A stretch of 64,000 nt of DNA from an uncultured Draconibacterium sp. GTDB lineage: Bacteria; Bacteroidota; Bacteroidia; Bacteroidales; Prolixibacteraceae. Made by a program: the position numbers and the translations under genes. The notes beneath the pieces are model-generated. The model saw only the letters and a list, made by a program, of their open reading frames with translations. It had not been told where the DNA came from and did no database searches. Location: assembly GCF_913060805.1 (NCBI RefSeq), contig NZ_CAJXTC010000016.1, positions 56,460-120,459 of the forward strand, read 5' to 3'. Below are positions 16,667 to 26,056 of the stretch, piece after piece (the first letter of the stretch is position 1; each line of letters starts with the position of its first letter).

Positions 16667-17989
16667 TTAGCAATTTTCTGTTCCTTTTCCTTCAGCTTGT
16701 TCTTTAAACCAGCTTAATGGGTGCGAAGTTGGGCGCTCGATAGGCATTCCGTAAATACGGTCGTTAACCAACGATGCCAGTACTCCCAGCGCACGCGATA
16801 CACCAAACATTACGGTGTAGAAAGTGTATTCCTTAATTCCGTAGTGGTACAGCAACGATCCGCTGTAAGCATCAACGTTTGGCCATGGATTTTTGATCTT
16901 TCCAACAGAACCCAGAATTGGAGGAACTACGCGGTACAACTGGTTAGCCAGGTTAATCATTTTGTCGTCTTTGATATACTTGTTGGCAAATTCCTGTTGT
17001 GCGGTAAAACGTGGATCGGTTTTACGCAATACAGCGTGTCCGTAACCCGGAATTACACGGCCGCTCTCCAATGTATGTTTACAATACTCGGCCACCTGCT
17101 CGTCGGTAGGAGTGTCGGTATCCAGTTCCTCGATCATTTCGAAAATCCAGAAAATAACATCCTGGTTCGCCAGTCCGTGCAATGGTCCGGCCAAACCGGT
17201 CATTGCTGCAGCGTAACAGTAATATGGATTACTCAGTGCCGATCCTACCAGGTGCGCAGTGTGTGCCGATACGTTTCCACCCTCGTGGTCGGCGTGGATG
17301 ATCATGTACAGGCGGAACAAACGTTTAATTTCTTCCGAGTCGTGCCCCATCATGTGCGCCAGGTTACCGGCCCAGTCTAAACGCGGGTTTGGCTCAATGT
17401 GGTCGCCGTTAAAGAACTGACGACGGTAAATGTAAGCTGCAATACGCGGTAAACGTGCAATCAGGTTCATTACGTCTTCGTATGTAGCATCCCAGAAATA
17501 TTTTTTATTTACACCGGCGCGGTATGCTTTCTGGAAAGTCGATTCAGTAGCCATTGAAAGGATTGCAGCGCTGAACTGTGTCATCGGCTTCGATGTTTTT
17601 GGCATCGCATCAATTACGTCGAAAGTATGTTGTGGTACGTGTGCACGTGTTGCCAGGTCTCTCGACAGGTTCATAGCATCTTCCTGCGATGGGATCTCAC
17701 CGATCAACATCAGGTAAAGCAGTCCTTCAGGAATTGGTTCGCCATCAGGATTTATTTTTGGAAGTTTTTCCTGCAATTCAGGAATGGTATATCCTTTAAA
17801 ACGGATTCCCTCTTCCGGGTCGAGTTTTGAAGTGTCGGTAACCAAAAGCGGTATACCTTTCATCCCTGTTAATACTTGCCCGAGTTTTACTTCACCCAGT
17901 ACCACATCGGCATGATCTTTTTTGAGTCTCTGGAACTCCTTAGCGCATTTATTCGCTTTCTGGTAAAATCTGTACTTAATGTATTCCAT
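16667..17989 (-). CDS. gltA: Citrate synthase (eukaryote-like type)
   Basis: Condenses oxaloacetate and acetyl-CoA to citrate, the first TCA step, in the cytoplasm. 440 residues. The catalytic elements are visible: the substrate-binding region HADHEGGNVSAH, the first active His in AGPLHGLANQ, the second in PGYGHAVLRKTDPRF, and the Asp in NVDAYSGSLLYHYGI. The wording of these motifs matches the mitochondrial-type synthases rather than the NADH-inhibited hexameric enzyme of enterobacteria. It is the last gene of a leftward block acn-icd-(GxxExxY)-icd-gltA, 25 bp after the type I IDH, so co-transcription is likely. Confidence 0.96.
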   Translation of the reverse strand: MEYIKYRFYQKANKCAKEFQRLKKDHADVVLGEVKLGQVLTGMKGIPLLVTDTSKLDPEEGIRFKGYTIPELQEKLPKINPDGEPIPEGLLYLMLIGEIPSQEDAMNLSRDLATRAHVPQHTFDVIDAMPKTSKPMTQFSAAILSMATESTFQKAYRAGVNKKYFWDATYEDVMNLIARLPRIAAYIYRRQFFNGDHIEPNPRLDWAGNLAHMMGHDSEEIKRLFRLYMIIHADHEGGNVSAHTAHLVGSALSNPYYCYAAAMTGLAGPLHGLANQDVIFWIFEMIEELDTDTPTDEQVAEYCKHTLESGRVIPGYGHAVLRKTDPRFTAQQEFANKYIKDDKMINLANQLYRVVPPILGSVGKIKNPWPNVDAYSGSLLYHYGIKEYTFYTVMFGVSRALGVLASLVNDRIYGMPIERPTSHPLSWFKEQAEGKGTENC

Positions 17990-18014
17990 CTGTTATTGTT
18001 ATTGATTTATTTAA

Positions 18015-19280
18015 TTAATGCATATTTCGAATTATGGCATCGGCAAATTCAGAAGTGGTAAGCAATGTAGCTCCTTCCATTTGCGCGTGCAGATCGCTGG
18101 TTACTTTACGTTTTGCAAATACGTGTTCCATTGCATCGTAAACGTGCTCAGCTGCATCGTTCCATCCCATATATTCCAACATCATAACCGCCGACAGGAT
18201 CAACGATCCCGGATTGGCTTTTCCGGTTCCGGCAATATTTGGCGCCGTTCCGTGTGTAGCCTCAAAAATGGCGTAACCACTTTGATAGTTAATATTCGCT
18301 CCCGGCGAAATTCCAATTCCACCCACCATTGCTGCCAGCTGATCCGACACGTAATCGCCGTTCAGGTTCATAGTAGCAATTACCGAGTGATCCCAGGGGT
18401 GCAACAACGATTCCTGTAAAAAGGCATCGGTGATACAATCTTTCACGATCACTTTTCCGGCTTTCCGGGCTTCGTCGAGTGCTTTCTTAGCATCCAGTTC
18501 GCCTTTTTCCTTTTTCAGGGCTTCGTACTGTCGCCAGGTAAACGTCTGTTCGCCAAATTCATTTTCTGCCAAATCGTAACTCCAGTTTTTAAAGGCCCCC
18601 TCGGTAAACTTCATAATGTTTCCTTTATGAACGATGGTAACCGATTGCAACTTCCTGTCGATGGCATATTCAATGGCGGCACGTGTTAAGCGCTCCGATC
18701 CGTCTTTCGAGATGGGTTTTACGCCAAACGACGACGACTCGGGAAAACGAACCTGGTCGACACCCATTTCGTTGATCAGAAAATCGCGGAATTTTTCCGT
18801 TTCTTTTTCGCCCATCATGTATTCGATACCGGCGTAAATGTCTTCGGTGTTTTCGCGGAAAATGTGCATGTCCACCATCGACGGGTAACGAATAGGCGAG
18901 GGTACCCCTTTAAACCATCGCACCGGGCGCACACAAACGTACAAATCGAGTGTTTGCCGCAAGGCCACGTTCAACGAACGTATTCCGCCACCAACAGGTG
19001 TTTGCAGCGGGCCTTTTATACCGATGAGGTATTCTTTAAAAGCTTCAATGGTTTCGTCGGGCAGGTAACTTCCGGTTTCGTGGTAGGCTTTTTCGCCGGC
19101 CAGCACTTCTTTCCATGTAATCTTTTTGCTCTCGCCGTAGGCTTTAGCCACAGCAGCGTCGATTACACGTTGCGAAGGCAGGCTGATATCCTTTCCGATT
19201 CCATCGCCCTCGATAAAAGGAATGACCGGATAATTTGGCACTACCAACTTCCCGTTAACTATTTTGGTTTTTTCTGTCAT
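18015..19280 (-). CDS. icd: Isocitrate dehydrogenase, type I, NAD-like cofactor site
   Basis: Oxidative decarboxylation of isocitrate to 2-oxoglutarate. 421 residues, closely like E. coli Icd, including IEGDGIG, the active-site loop [13 protein letters not shown] with the regulatory Ser, and [13 protein letters not shown]. The cofactor pocket differs: where E. coli has Lys344, Tyr345 and Val351, this protein has Asn348, Ile349 and Ala355 ([15 protein letters not shown]), and Tyr391 and Arg395 are replaced by Ser395 and Ala399. All these residues bind the NADP 2'-phosphate, and Ile and Ala at the 345/351 positions are typical of NAD-dependent homologues. NAD or relaxed specificity is therefore predicted. 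A second, type II IDH lies just upstream. Confidence 0.93.
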   Translation of the reverse strand: MTEKTKIVNGKLVVPNYPVIPFIEGDGIGKDISLPSQRVIDAAVAKAYGESKKITWKEVLAGEKAYHETGSYLPDETIEAFKEYLIGIKGPLQTPVGGGIRSLNVALRQTLDLYVCVRPVRWFKGVPSPIRYPSMVDMHIFRENTEDIYAGIEYMMGEKETEKFRDFLINEMGVDQVRFPESSSFGVKPISKDGSERLTRAAIEYAIDRKLQSVTIVHKGNIMKFTEGAFKNWSYDLAENEFGEQTFTWRQYEALKKEKGELDAKKALDEARKAGKVIVKDCITDAFLQESLLHPWDHSVIATMNLNGDYVSDQLAAMVGGIGISPGANINYQSGYAIFEATHGTAPNIAGTGKANPGSLILSAVMMLEYMGWNDAAEHVYDAMEHVFAKRKVTSDLHAQMEGATLLTTSEFADAIIRNMH

Positions 19281-19315
19281 ATTTTATTTATTTCTCACAG
19301 AGTAATTTTTTTTGT

Positions 19316-19345
19316 TTCACGCAGATTCCGCGGATTTTCGCAGAT
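19316..19345. repeat. 30-bp inverted repeat, left end of GxxExxY cassette
   Basis: Reads TTCACGCAGATT, then CCGCGGATTTTCGCAGAT. It abuts the stop codon of the GxxExxY gene (19346-19348) and matches the reverse complement of 19768-19797 at 27 of 30 positions. Confidence 0.8.
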
Positions 19346-19729
19346 TTATAAGTTGTTAGCAACTCGTTGTATTGAGTTTGAAATGTTCTCGGTGTTGAAA
19401 TTCACTAATATGCCTAATCTTTTGTTAGCCAATTTGAGATAAGAATTTGTCTGTTTAAAATACAGTTTCTTCATGGTTTCAACCGATTTAACTTCAATAA
19501 TTACTTTGTTTTCAACTAATATATCAATGCGATATCCTTTTTCAAGTTTGTTCCCTTTATAGTTTATCGGGAGATCAACCTGCGTATTTACATCGTAACC
19601 CATTTCACGCAGTTCGTAAACTAATGCAGACTCATAAACCGATTCCAAAAGCCCCGGTCCAAGCGCATTATAAACCTCAAATATTGCACCTCTGATGTCA
19701 TAAGATATTTGATTTTCACTAACCTCCAT
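19346..19729 (-). CDS. GxxExxY protein
   Basis: 127-residue member of the GxxExxY family, compact proteins with a PD-(D/E)xK-like nuclease fold and no proven function. The name motif is GLLESVYE (residues 28-35); the later RIDILVENKVIIEVKSVE block contains the D...ExK arrangement of the nuclease core, and the C-terminus NSYLKLANKRLGILVNFN is typical. It splits two TCA genes that belong together, and it is bounded by 30-bp inverted repeats 27/30 identical. This suggests that gene and repeats arrived together as a cassette. A transposition or repair role is inference. Confidence 0.88.
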   Translation of the reverse strand: MEVSENQISYDIRGAIFEVYNALGPGLLESVYESALVYELREMGYDVNTQVDLPINYKGNKLEKGYRIDILVENKVIIEVKSVETMKKLYFKQTNSYLKLANKRLGILVNFNTENISNSIQRVANNL

Positions 19730-19767
19730 TCTTATATTTTCCAGATTCCGAAATATTTTCGGTTTTT

Positions 19768-19797
19768 ATCTGCGTAAATCTGCGCAATCTGCGTGAA
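19768..19797. repeat. 30-bp inverted repeat, right end of GxxExxY cassette
   Basis: Reads ATCTGCGTAAATCTGCG, then CAATCTGCGTGAA. Its reverse complement matches the left repeat at 27 of 30 positions. It lies 38 bp upstream of the GxxExxY start and 8 bp past the type II IDH stop. Confidence 0.8.
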
Positions 19798-19805
19798 CTA
19801 TCTTC

Positions 19806-21032
19806 TTAATTCAGTTTTGCCTGTAAATTTTCGTCCAACGCTTCCAAAAACTGCTCAGTTGTTAAATAGTGCACTTCCTGTAGTTCTTTACCGTGAATGA
19901 TCAAGGCCAGGTCTTTGGTCATCTTGCCCGATTCTACGGTTTCAATACAAACTTGTTCCAGCGCATGTGCAAAATCAATCAATTCCTGGTTTTCGTCCAG
20001 TTTACCGCGGAAAGCCAAACCTCGTGTCCATGCAAAAATCGATGCAATCGGATTCGTTGATGTTGGTTTTCCCTGCTGGTGCTGACGGAAGTGGCGTGTT
20101 ACCGTTCCGTGAGCTGCTTCGGCTTCCATGGTTTTCCCGTCGGGAGTAACCAATGTTGATGTCATTAATCCCAGCGATCCGAAACCTTGTGCTACGGTGT
20201 CGCTCTGTACGTCGCCATCGTAGTTTTTACAAGCCCAAACAAATCCGCCTTCCCACTTCAGGGCTGCGGCTACCATATCGTCAATTAAACGGTGTTCGTA
20301 CCAAATTCCTTTGGCTTCGAATTTCTCACGATATTCGTTTTCGTAAACCATCTGGAAAAGGTCTTTAAAGCGACCGTCGTAGGCTTTTAAGATAGTATTT
20401 TTAGTCGACATGTACAACGGCCATCCTTTGTCAAGCGCCTGATTCATACATGAGTGGGCAAACCCGATAATTGATTCGTCGGTGTTGTACATTGCCATTG
20501 CCAGTCCGTTTCCTTCGAAATCGAAAACTTCGTGCGAAACCGGTTCGCTACCGTCTTCAGGTGTAAATGTTATGGTCAATTTCCCTTTTCCTTTGGTAAG
20601 GAAATCGGTAGCACGATACTGATCGCCAAAAGCGTGACGACCGATGCAAATTGGCTGTTTCCAACCCGGTACCAAACGCGGAATGTTCGAAATCATGATC
20701 GGCTCGCGGAAAACGGTTCCTCCTAAAATATTACGGATAGTGCCGTTTGGCGACTTCCACATCTTTTTCAGGTCAAACTCTTCCACGCGGGCTTCGTCGG
20801 GAGTGATTGTGGCACATTTTACCCCAACACCATATTTTTGTATAGCGTGGGCTGCGTCTATTGTAATTTGGTCGTCGGTGGCATCGCGGCTTTCCATTCC
20901 CAAATCGTAATATTTCAATTCGATATCAAGATAAGGGAGAATTAATTTTTGTTTGATGAAATCCCAAATTACCCGGGTCATTTCATCACCGTCGAGCTCG
21001 ACAACCGGATTTTGTACTTTGATCTTTTGCAT
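19806..21032 (-). CDS. NADP-dependent isocitrate dehydrogenase, type II
   Basis: Second isocitrate dehydrogenase, 408 residues, of the eukaryote-like homodimeric type II subfamily and unrelated at close range to the type I enzyme next to it. Signatures: [18 protein letters not shown] at the N-terminus, the substrate loop [20 protein letters not shown], and [31 protein letters not shown]. The Arg-His pair in TRH matches the human IDH1 residues that bind the NADP 2'-phosphate, so NADP dependence is well supported. It lies between acn and the GxxExxY cassette in the TCA block and would serve NADPH supply while its neighbour makes NADH. Confidence 0.94.
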   Translation of the reverse strand: MQKIKVQNPVVELDGDEMTRVIWDFIKQKLILPYLDIELKYYDLGMESRDATDDQITIDAAHAIQKYGVGVKCATITPDEARVEEFDLKKMWKSPNGTIRNILGGTVFREPIMISNIPRLVPGWKQPICIGRHAFGDQYRATDFLTKGKGKLTITFTPEDGSEPVSHEVFDFEGNGLAMAMYNTDESIIGFAHSCMNQALDKGWPLYMSTKNTILKAYDGRFKDLFQMVYENEYREKFEAKGIWYEHRLIDDMVAAALKWEGGFVWACKNYDGDVQSDTVAQGFGSLGLMTSTLVTPDGKTMEAEAAHGTVTRHFRQHQQGKPTSTNPIASIFAWTRGLAFRGKLDENQELIDFAHALEQVCIETVESGKMTKDLALIIHGKELQEVHYLTTEQFLEALDENLQAKLN

Positions 21033-21155
21033 GGTCCTAATTAATTAATTTACTGGTTATAATTATTTTATGTTATGTTCTGATCGTGTGGCGAATAGTT
21101 GGCCTGGCTTTTTGTTGCACTGCACCGGATTCGCCTTTTTATGTTTTGTAATCAG

Positions 21156-21175
21156 CCCCGGGCTGAAGCCCGGGG
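21156..21175. repeat. Dispersed hairpin CCCCGGGC/GCCCGGGG
   Basis: Perfect 8-bp stem (21156-21163 with 21168-21175) followed by TTAGT, in the 238-bp acn-icd gap. The same design with the same GGGGTTAGT tail occurs near 12421-12445, so it is a dispersed palindromic repeat. It may also act as a weak terminator or mRNA stabiliser between acn and icd. Confidence 0.65.
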
Positions 21176-21270
21176 TTAGTTATCTTTCCTGGATGATCAT
21201 TGAAATAGGGAAATTCAACGTTATCAAAAATTTAGTTGAAATAACGCCGAAGTTTTCATTTCAATGCTTA

Positions 21271-23532
21271 TCACGCATTTTGTTGTTTGATAAGATTCAA
21301 TGCTGATCCTGCTTTGAACCATTCAATCTGTTGCTCATTGTAAGTGTGGTTCACTTTAATGGTGTCTTTTGAACCATCGGCATGAACGACTTCAATAGTC
21401 AATGGTTTATCCGGTGCAAAATCTACCAGATCAACAAAGTTGAATACATCGTCTTCCTGAATCAGGTCGTAGTCGTTTTCGTTATCGAAAGTCAATCCCA
21501 ACATTCCCTGTTTTTTCAGGTTGGTTTCGTGGATACGTGCAAACGATTTAACGATAACGGCTTTTACACCCAAATGACGAGGCTCCATGGCAGCATGCTC
21601 GCGCGACGAACCTTCACCGTAGTTATGATCGCCAACCACAACCGTTGGAATTCCTTCGGCTTTGTACTGGCGCTGTACGGCAGGAACTGCATCGTATTCG
21701 CCGGTAAGCTGGTTTTTCACTTTGTTGGTATCGTCGTTAAACGCGTTAATGGCACCAATCAGCATGTTATTCGAAATATTATCAAGGTGTCCACGGAAAC
21801 GTAACCACGGTCCGGCCATCGAGATGTGGTCGGTAGTACATTTTCCCTGTGCTTTTATCAATAGTTTTGCGCCTGAAATATTTTTGCCGTCCCAGGCTTC
21901 AAACGGGTAGAGCAGTTGCAGACGTTTTGAGTCATCTGCCACATTTACTTCTACATTCGATCCGTCTTTGGCTGGTGCCTGGAATCCCGGATCTTTCACA
22001 TCAAAACCTTTGCTTGGCAATTCCTCGCCTGTTGGCAGGTCGAGTTTTACCTCTTCGCCGTTTTTGTTGGTCAGGGTGTCGGTAGCCGGATTAAAATCCA
22101 AACGACCGGCAATGGCCAGCGCTGTTACCAGCTCGGGCGATGTTACAAAAGCGTGGGTATTCGGGTTGCCGTCGGCACGTTTCGAGAAGTTACGGTTGAA
22201 CGAGTGTACAATCGTGTTTTTCTCGCCCTTTTCTGCTCCGGGGCGCGCCCACTGTCCGATACATGGTCCACAGGCATTGGCAAATACTTTTCCGCCAATT
22301 TTCTCGAAGGTATCGATAAATCCATCGCGTTCGATGGTGAAACGCACTTGCTCCGATCCCGGTGTAATGGTAAATTCCGATTTTGCGATCAAGCCTTTTT
22401 CTTCGGCTTGTTTGGCAATCGATGCAGCACGCGAAATATCTTCGTACGATGAGTTGGTACAACTACCGATCAATCCTACCGAAATATCCATTGGCCATCC
22501 GTTGGCTTCGGCTTCAGCTTTCATTTTCGAGATTGGAGTGGCACGGTCGGGAGTAAATGGCCCGTTTACGTGTGGCTCCAGTTCCGAAAGATTGATCTCG
22601 ATCAGCTCGTCGTAATATTGTTCAGGATTTGCATAAACTTCAGCATCGGCATCGAGGTGTTCTTTTACACCGTTGGCAAGTTCTGCCACTTCTGCACGAC
22701 CCGTAGCGCGTAAATAACGCTCCATGCTTTCGTCGTAAGCAAAAATACTGGTTGTAGCACCAACTTCGGCACCCATGTTACAAATGGTTCCTTTACCAGT
22801 TGCTGAAAGCGATTTTGCACCTTCACCAAAATATTCGATAATAGCTCCGGTTCCACCTTTTACGGTAAGAATTCCGGCCACTTTAAGAATAACATCTTTT
22901 GGAGCCGCCCAGCCACTTAATTTACCGGTAAGTTTTACACCGATCATTTTTGGCATTTTCAACTCCCAGGCCATTCCTGCCATTACATCAACAGCGTCGG
23001 CACCACCAACTCCAATAGCAACCATTCCCAGTCCACCCGCGTTAACGGTGTGCGAGTCGGTTCCGATCATCATTCCACCGGGGAATGCATAATTTTCCAA
23101 AACCACCTGGTGAATAATACCGGCTCCCGGTTTCCAGAAACCTATTCCGTATTTATTCGAAACGGATTCCAGGAAATCAAAAACTTCTTTATTGGCAGTT
23201 TTTGAAACGGTAAGGTCGGTTTTCCCTTCCACCTGCGCCTGAATCAAGTGATCGCAATGCACGGTTGACGGAACTGCTGTCCGCTTTTTTCCTGAGTTAA
23301 TAAATTGAAGTAATGCCATCTGCGCAGTGGCGTCCTGCATGGCTACCCGGTCGGGAGCAAAATCAACATAATCTGCTCCACGTTTAAAGGCAGCTAATTC
23401 CTGCGCTGCAAACAGGTGAGAATAAAGAATTTTTTCTGCGTACGTCATCGGCTTATTCAGAATGCCTTTGGCTTGCTTCACCTTCTCGGGAAGTTCTGAA
23501 TACACTTTTTTTACTAGGTCTAAATCAAACAT
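21271..23532 (-). CDS. acn: Aconitate hydratase
   Basis: Interconverts citrate and isocitrate through a [4Fe-4S] cluster; cytoplasmic TCA enzyme of the mitochondrial-like aconitase type, about 753 residues. Cluster ligands are visible in [11 protein letters not shown] and ACGPCIGQW. Other family blocks: [28 protein letters not shown], and a C-terminal swivel domain with [15 protein letters not shown]. The Met at 23532 ([14 protein letters not shown]) was chosen over one 19 codons upstream because the extra residues do not match the family opening. It heads the leftward TCA block, followed by a repeat-bearing 238-bp gap before the type II IDH. Confidence 0.95.
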   Translation of the reverse strand: MFDLDLVKKVYSELPEKVKQAKGILNKPMTYAEKILYSHLFAAQELAAFKRGADYVDFAPDRVAMQDATAQMALLQFINSGKKRTAVPSTVHCDHLIQAQVEGKTDLTVSKTANKEVFDFLESVSNKYGIGFWKPGAGIIHQVVLENYAFPGGMMIGTDSHTVNAGGLGMVAIGVGGADAVDVMAGMAWELKMPKMIGVKLTGKLSGWAAPKDVILKVAGILTVKGGTGAIIEYFGEGAKSLSATGKGTICNMGAEVGATTSIFAYDESMERYLRATGRAEVAELANGVKEHLDADAEVYANPEQYYDELIEINLSELEPHVNGPFTPDRATPISKMKAEAEANGWPMDISVGLIGSCTNSSYEDISRAASIAKQAEEKGLIAKSEFTITPGSEQVRFTIERDGFIDTFEKIGGKVFANACGPCIGQWARPGAEKGEKNTIVHSFNRNFSKRADGNPNTHAFVTSPELVTALAIAGRLDFNPATDTLTNKNGEEVKLDLPTGEELPSKGFDVKDPGFQAPAKDGSNVEVNVADDSKRLQLLYPFEAWDGKNISGAKLLIKAQGKCTTDHISMAGPWLRFRGHLDNISNNMLIGAINAFNDDTNKVKNQLTGEYDAVPAVQRQYKAEGIPTVVVGDHNYGEGSSREHAAMEPRHLGVKAVIVKSFARIHETNLKKQGMLGLTFDNENDYDLIQEDDVFNFVDLVDFAPDKPLTIEVVHADGSKDTIKVNHTYNEQQIEWFKAGSALNLIKQQNA

Positions 23533-23840
23533 AAGAAATTTAGTTTTTTTGAATATTGTCGGCGTATTATTTGTCGCTTTTACTAACAATAAATATCGTG
23601 AAAAGTTGACTTAATTCCTATAGAAATTTACTATCATAGTTCACTCATATCAATAAATGCCGTATATAAATAAACCATAATATAGCTTTTCTATTTGTAA
23701 TCTTAATCACAGAACAGAGCTCCCGGATTTTGATATATATCAATTCCGGGAAAAGTAGCGATTTTAGGATTTTTATGTACTGATATTCAGGTTGTTGGTT
23801 GGGTGATTTGTTTCATCCCCCAATTCCACGTATTGTTATG
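23533..23840. other. Gap upstream of acn
   Basis: 308-bp AT-rich gap between crtI and acn, both transcribed leftwards. It should carry the acn promoter, but no TAnnTTTG box on the minus strand was recognised. No gene or clear terminator seen. Confidence 0.5.
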
Positions 23841-25316
23841 TTATGAAACATGTTGCTGAATACGCTTAAAGGCTAGCTTAGAGCTGATTATAGCCATCGG
23901 TATTCCGGCTCCGGGAACGGTTGATGCACCAACGTAGAAAACGTTCTTGTATTTCTCGTCGACATTACGTGGTCGCATGATGCCAATTTGGTTCATATTG
24001 TGCGAAAGACCGAGTCCGGCACCACGGTGTAGATTAAAGCGGTTTTGCCAAACCTGCGGCGTGTAAATAGTCCGCGAAACAATTTCGTCTTTAATATCGG
24101 TTCCGATCCTTTCCGAGAAATCTTCAATGATGCTGTCAACGACCTGGTCTTTATCCGACCAGTCTTGTTTGAAATAGAGGTTGGGTACCGGGCACACAAA
24201 AAACAGGCTTTCGCAACCTTCGGGAGCACAATTGTTATTATGCTTTGATAATACATTTACATAATAATAGGGCTTTTGCAAGGTTCCCGGATTCTTCATC
24301 ACATTCTCGGCATAGTCTTTATAATTCGTTCCCAGGTAGTAGTTGTGATGATTTACCTGTGGCAGTTTGCATTTCAGCCCGATGTAAAAGGTTAGGTAGC
24401 CCATTGTCCAGCTCATTTTGTCGAGCTTTTTGGGAGCGTAAGCGGGGCGCTTAAAAATATTTCCACGGAACCACGCCGCATCAGAATTGATCAGGTAACT
24501 GTCGGCCGACCACGATTTGCCGTTTTGGTCTGTCAACGATTGAAGTTTGCCATTGTCTTCGGTGAATCCTTTTATCTCGGTGTTGTAATGGATTTTTACG
24601 TTTTCCTTTTTGAGTATATCCACAAAACCTTCAACGATTTTATACATCCCGCCTTTTACGTTGTAGTAGCCGTCGTGTTTGAATTCGGTGTAGGAAAGCA
24701 GGCTGTAAATTCCCATGGTGTCAAAAGGAGTGCGCCCCAGGAAAAAGGCCACCAGCGAAATAATCTGTTGAGCCTGCGATGAGGAAAAATATGTGGTAAC
24801 ATGGTTCCAGAAACTTTTGAACAATACCGGAATATGCACCGGATTTACACGCATTAATGCCCATACATAACCTGCCAACGAGTCGAAGTTTTGTTTGATC
24901 ACAATGTCAACGGTGTCGTGGAAAAGAGCACCGGCTTTGTCCATGTAGCGTTCAAACTTTTCTTTAAAATCAGGTTCGATATCGGCAAACTGTTCGGCCA
25001 GTTTATCAATGTTTTTGTTAAGGAAATAGGTTTTGTCGTCGCCTCTGAAATTTACTGTGTACAGCGGATCCAGTTCCACATATTCAAATGGAAGCTGAAT
25101 GCCACACTCTTTCGCAAACTCCTCAAATTCGTACGACATGCTGAAAAAACTGGGACCGGTATCGAAAGTAAAACCATCCTTTTTAATCTGGTTTAGCCTT
25201 CCGCCGGCCTGTTCGTTCTTCTCCAGAATCTCAACTTCGTAACCGTTTTTTACCAGGCGGATTGCTGTGGCTAATCCACCGATGCCGGCACCTACTATCA
25301 AAACCTTTTTCTTCAT
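23841..25316 (-). CDS. crtI: Phytoene desaturase family protein
   Basis: FAD-dependent carotenoid desaturase converting phytoene to lycopene at the membrane; 491 residues, usual for CrtI. The N-terminal dinucleotide fold KVLIVGAGIGGLATAIRLVKNGYEVEILEKN and the C-terminal signature FYVGASTVPGAGIPMAIISSKLAFKRI are clear. Related CrtD-type enzymes share these motifs, so a later desaturation step is possible; as it is the only desaturase in the operon, CrtI is the simplest reading. It is the last gene of the crtB-led operon and overlaps the TPR-gene stop by 4 bp. Confidence 0.9.
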   Translation of the reverse strand: MKKKVLIVGAGIGGLATAIRLVKNGYEVEILEKNEQAGGRLNQIKKDGFTFDTGPSFFSMSYEFEEFAKECGIQLPFEYVELDPLYTVNFRGDDKTYFLNKNIDKLAEQFADIEPDFKEKFERYMDKAGALFHDTVDIVIKQNFDSLAGYVWALMRVNPVHIPVLFKSFWNHVTTYFSSSQAQQIISLVAFFLGRTPFDTMGIYSLLSYTEFKHDGYYNVKGGMYKIVEGFVDILKKENVKIHYNTEIKGFTEDNGKLQSLTDQNGKSWSADSYLINSDAAWFRGNIFKRPAYAPKKLDKMSWTMGYLTFYIGLKCKLPQVNHHNYYLGTNYKDYAENVMKNPGTLQKPYYYVNVLSKHNNNCAPEGCESLFFVCPVPNLYFKQDWSDKDQVVDSIIEDFSERIGTDIKDEIVSRTIYTPQVWQNRFNLHRGAGLGLSHNMNQIGIMRPRNVDEKYKNVFYVGASTVPGAGIPMAIISSKLAFKRIQQHVS

Positions 25317-26056
25317 TCTTCTGTCAGTTTTGTTTTTAAGTCAGGATAAAGTTCGTCTTTAATCCATTTAAAATCGGGTTCAAATTCTAACGCTTTTTCG
25401 TATATAAACTGCGCTTTGCCATATTCGTTCAATTCTACGTACGACTGCCCGGTTAAACTCAGTAAACTCAGGTAATTCCAGTCGTTTTTTATTTTTTCGG
25501 GCGAGGCCTCCATTTGTTCAATGGCAATCAAAAAATGTTCGATGGCCACTTCTTTCGATCCGCCAAAAACTGCCGGCATATAAAAATAGGCGTTGCCATA
25601 TTGCACGTGGGCAAAGGGCAGTTTGTTGTTTTGTTCCAGCGACAGGTCGGCGTGTTTTATGCTGCGCCGTCCGTAAATTGGCGCTTTTATGGGCGACAGG
25701 CCAATTTTAAATCCCCAGAAAGCCGCTTTGTAAGCATTTATAAGGGCAGGGTTAAAATTGTTTTCCACCAGTGTCTCCAGGTTTTGTTCGGCCAGGTCAA
25801 GATAGTTTTTGGCTTCTTTTTCCTTGTCGGCTCCCAAACAATAACCAATGTAACCGTACTGGTAGTTGACCAGTTCGCTTATGAAGTCGGTACTTTCTGT
25901 TTTGTTTTGCTCCAGGCTGTCGATAATGGTTTTCCAATCATCCATGTGGTTGCCAATGTAGGCCTGATATATTTTTTCCTTGGTGGAAGCAAAAGCACCT
26001 GCCGAAAGGAAAAGGACCAAAAACAGTGTGATTATGATATTGTTCTTCCTTTCCAT
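25313..26056 (-). CDS. TPR-like exported protein in carotenoid operon
   Basis: Not recognised as a named gene. 247 residues with a signal peptide (NIIITLFLVLFLSAGAFAS) and a helical body with TPR-like units, most clearly near the C-terminus (YVELNEYGKAQFIYEKALEFEPDFKWIKDEL). It is probably periplasmic or membrane-associated. It overlaps the glycosyltransferase gene by 25 bp on one side and crtI by 4 bp on the other, so it is firmly within the carotenoid operon. An adaptor role for carotenoid-processing enzymes would be a guess. Confidence 0.75.
   Translation of the reverse strand: MERKNNIIITLFLVLFLSAGAFASTKEKIYQAYIGNHMDDWKTIIDSLEQNKTESTDFISELVNYQYGYIGYCLGADKEKEAKNYLDLAEQNLETLVENNFNPALINAYKAAFWGFKIGLSPIKAPIYGRRSIKHADLSLEQNNKLPFAHVQYGNAYFYMPAVFGGSKEVAIEHFLIAIEQMEASPEKIKNDWNYLSLLSLTGQSYVELNEYGKAQFIYEKALEFEPDFKWIKDELYPDLKTKLTEE

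Noticed and set aside
16721..17380. A 219-residue plus-strand frame opposite gltA
   Set aside because: Citrate synthase motifs cover the minus strand; the opposite frame has no family features.
18015..19280. Isopropylmalate or tartrate dehydrogenase instead of isocitrate dehydrogenase
   Set aside because: The substrate loop RSLNVALRQ and overall match to E. coli Icd, together with acn and gltA next door, settle isocitrate; only the cofactor site resembles NAD-type relatives.
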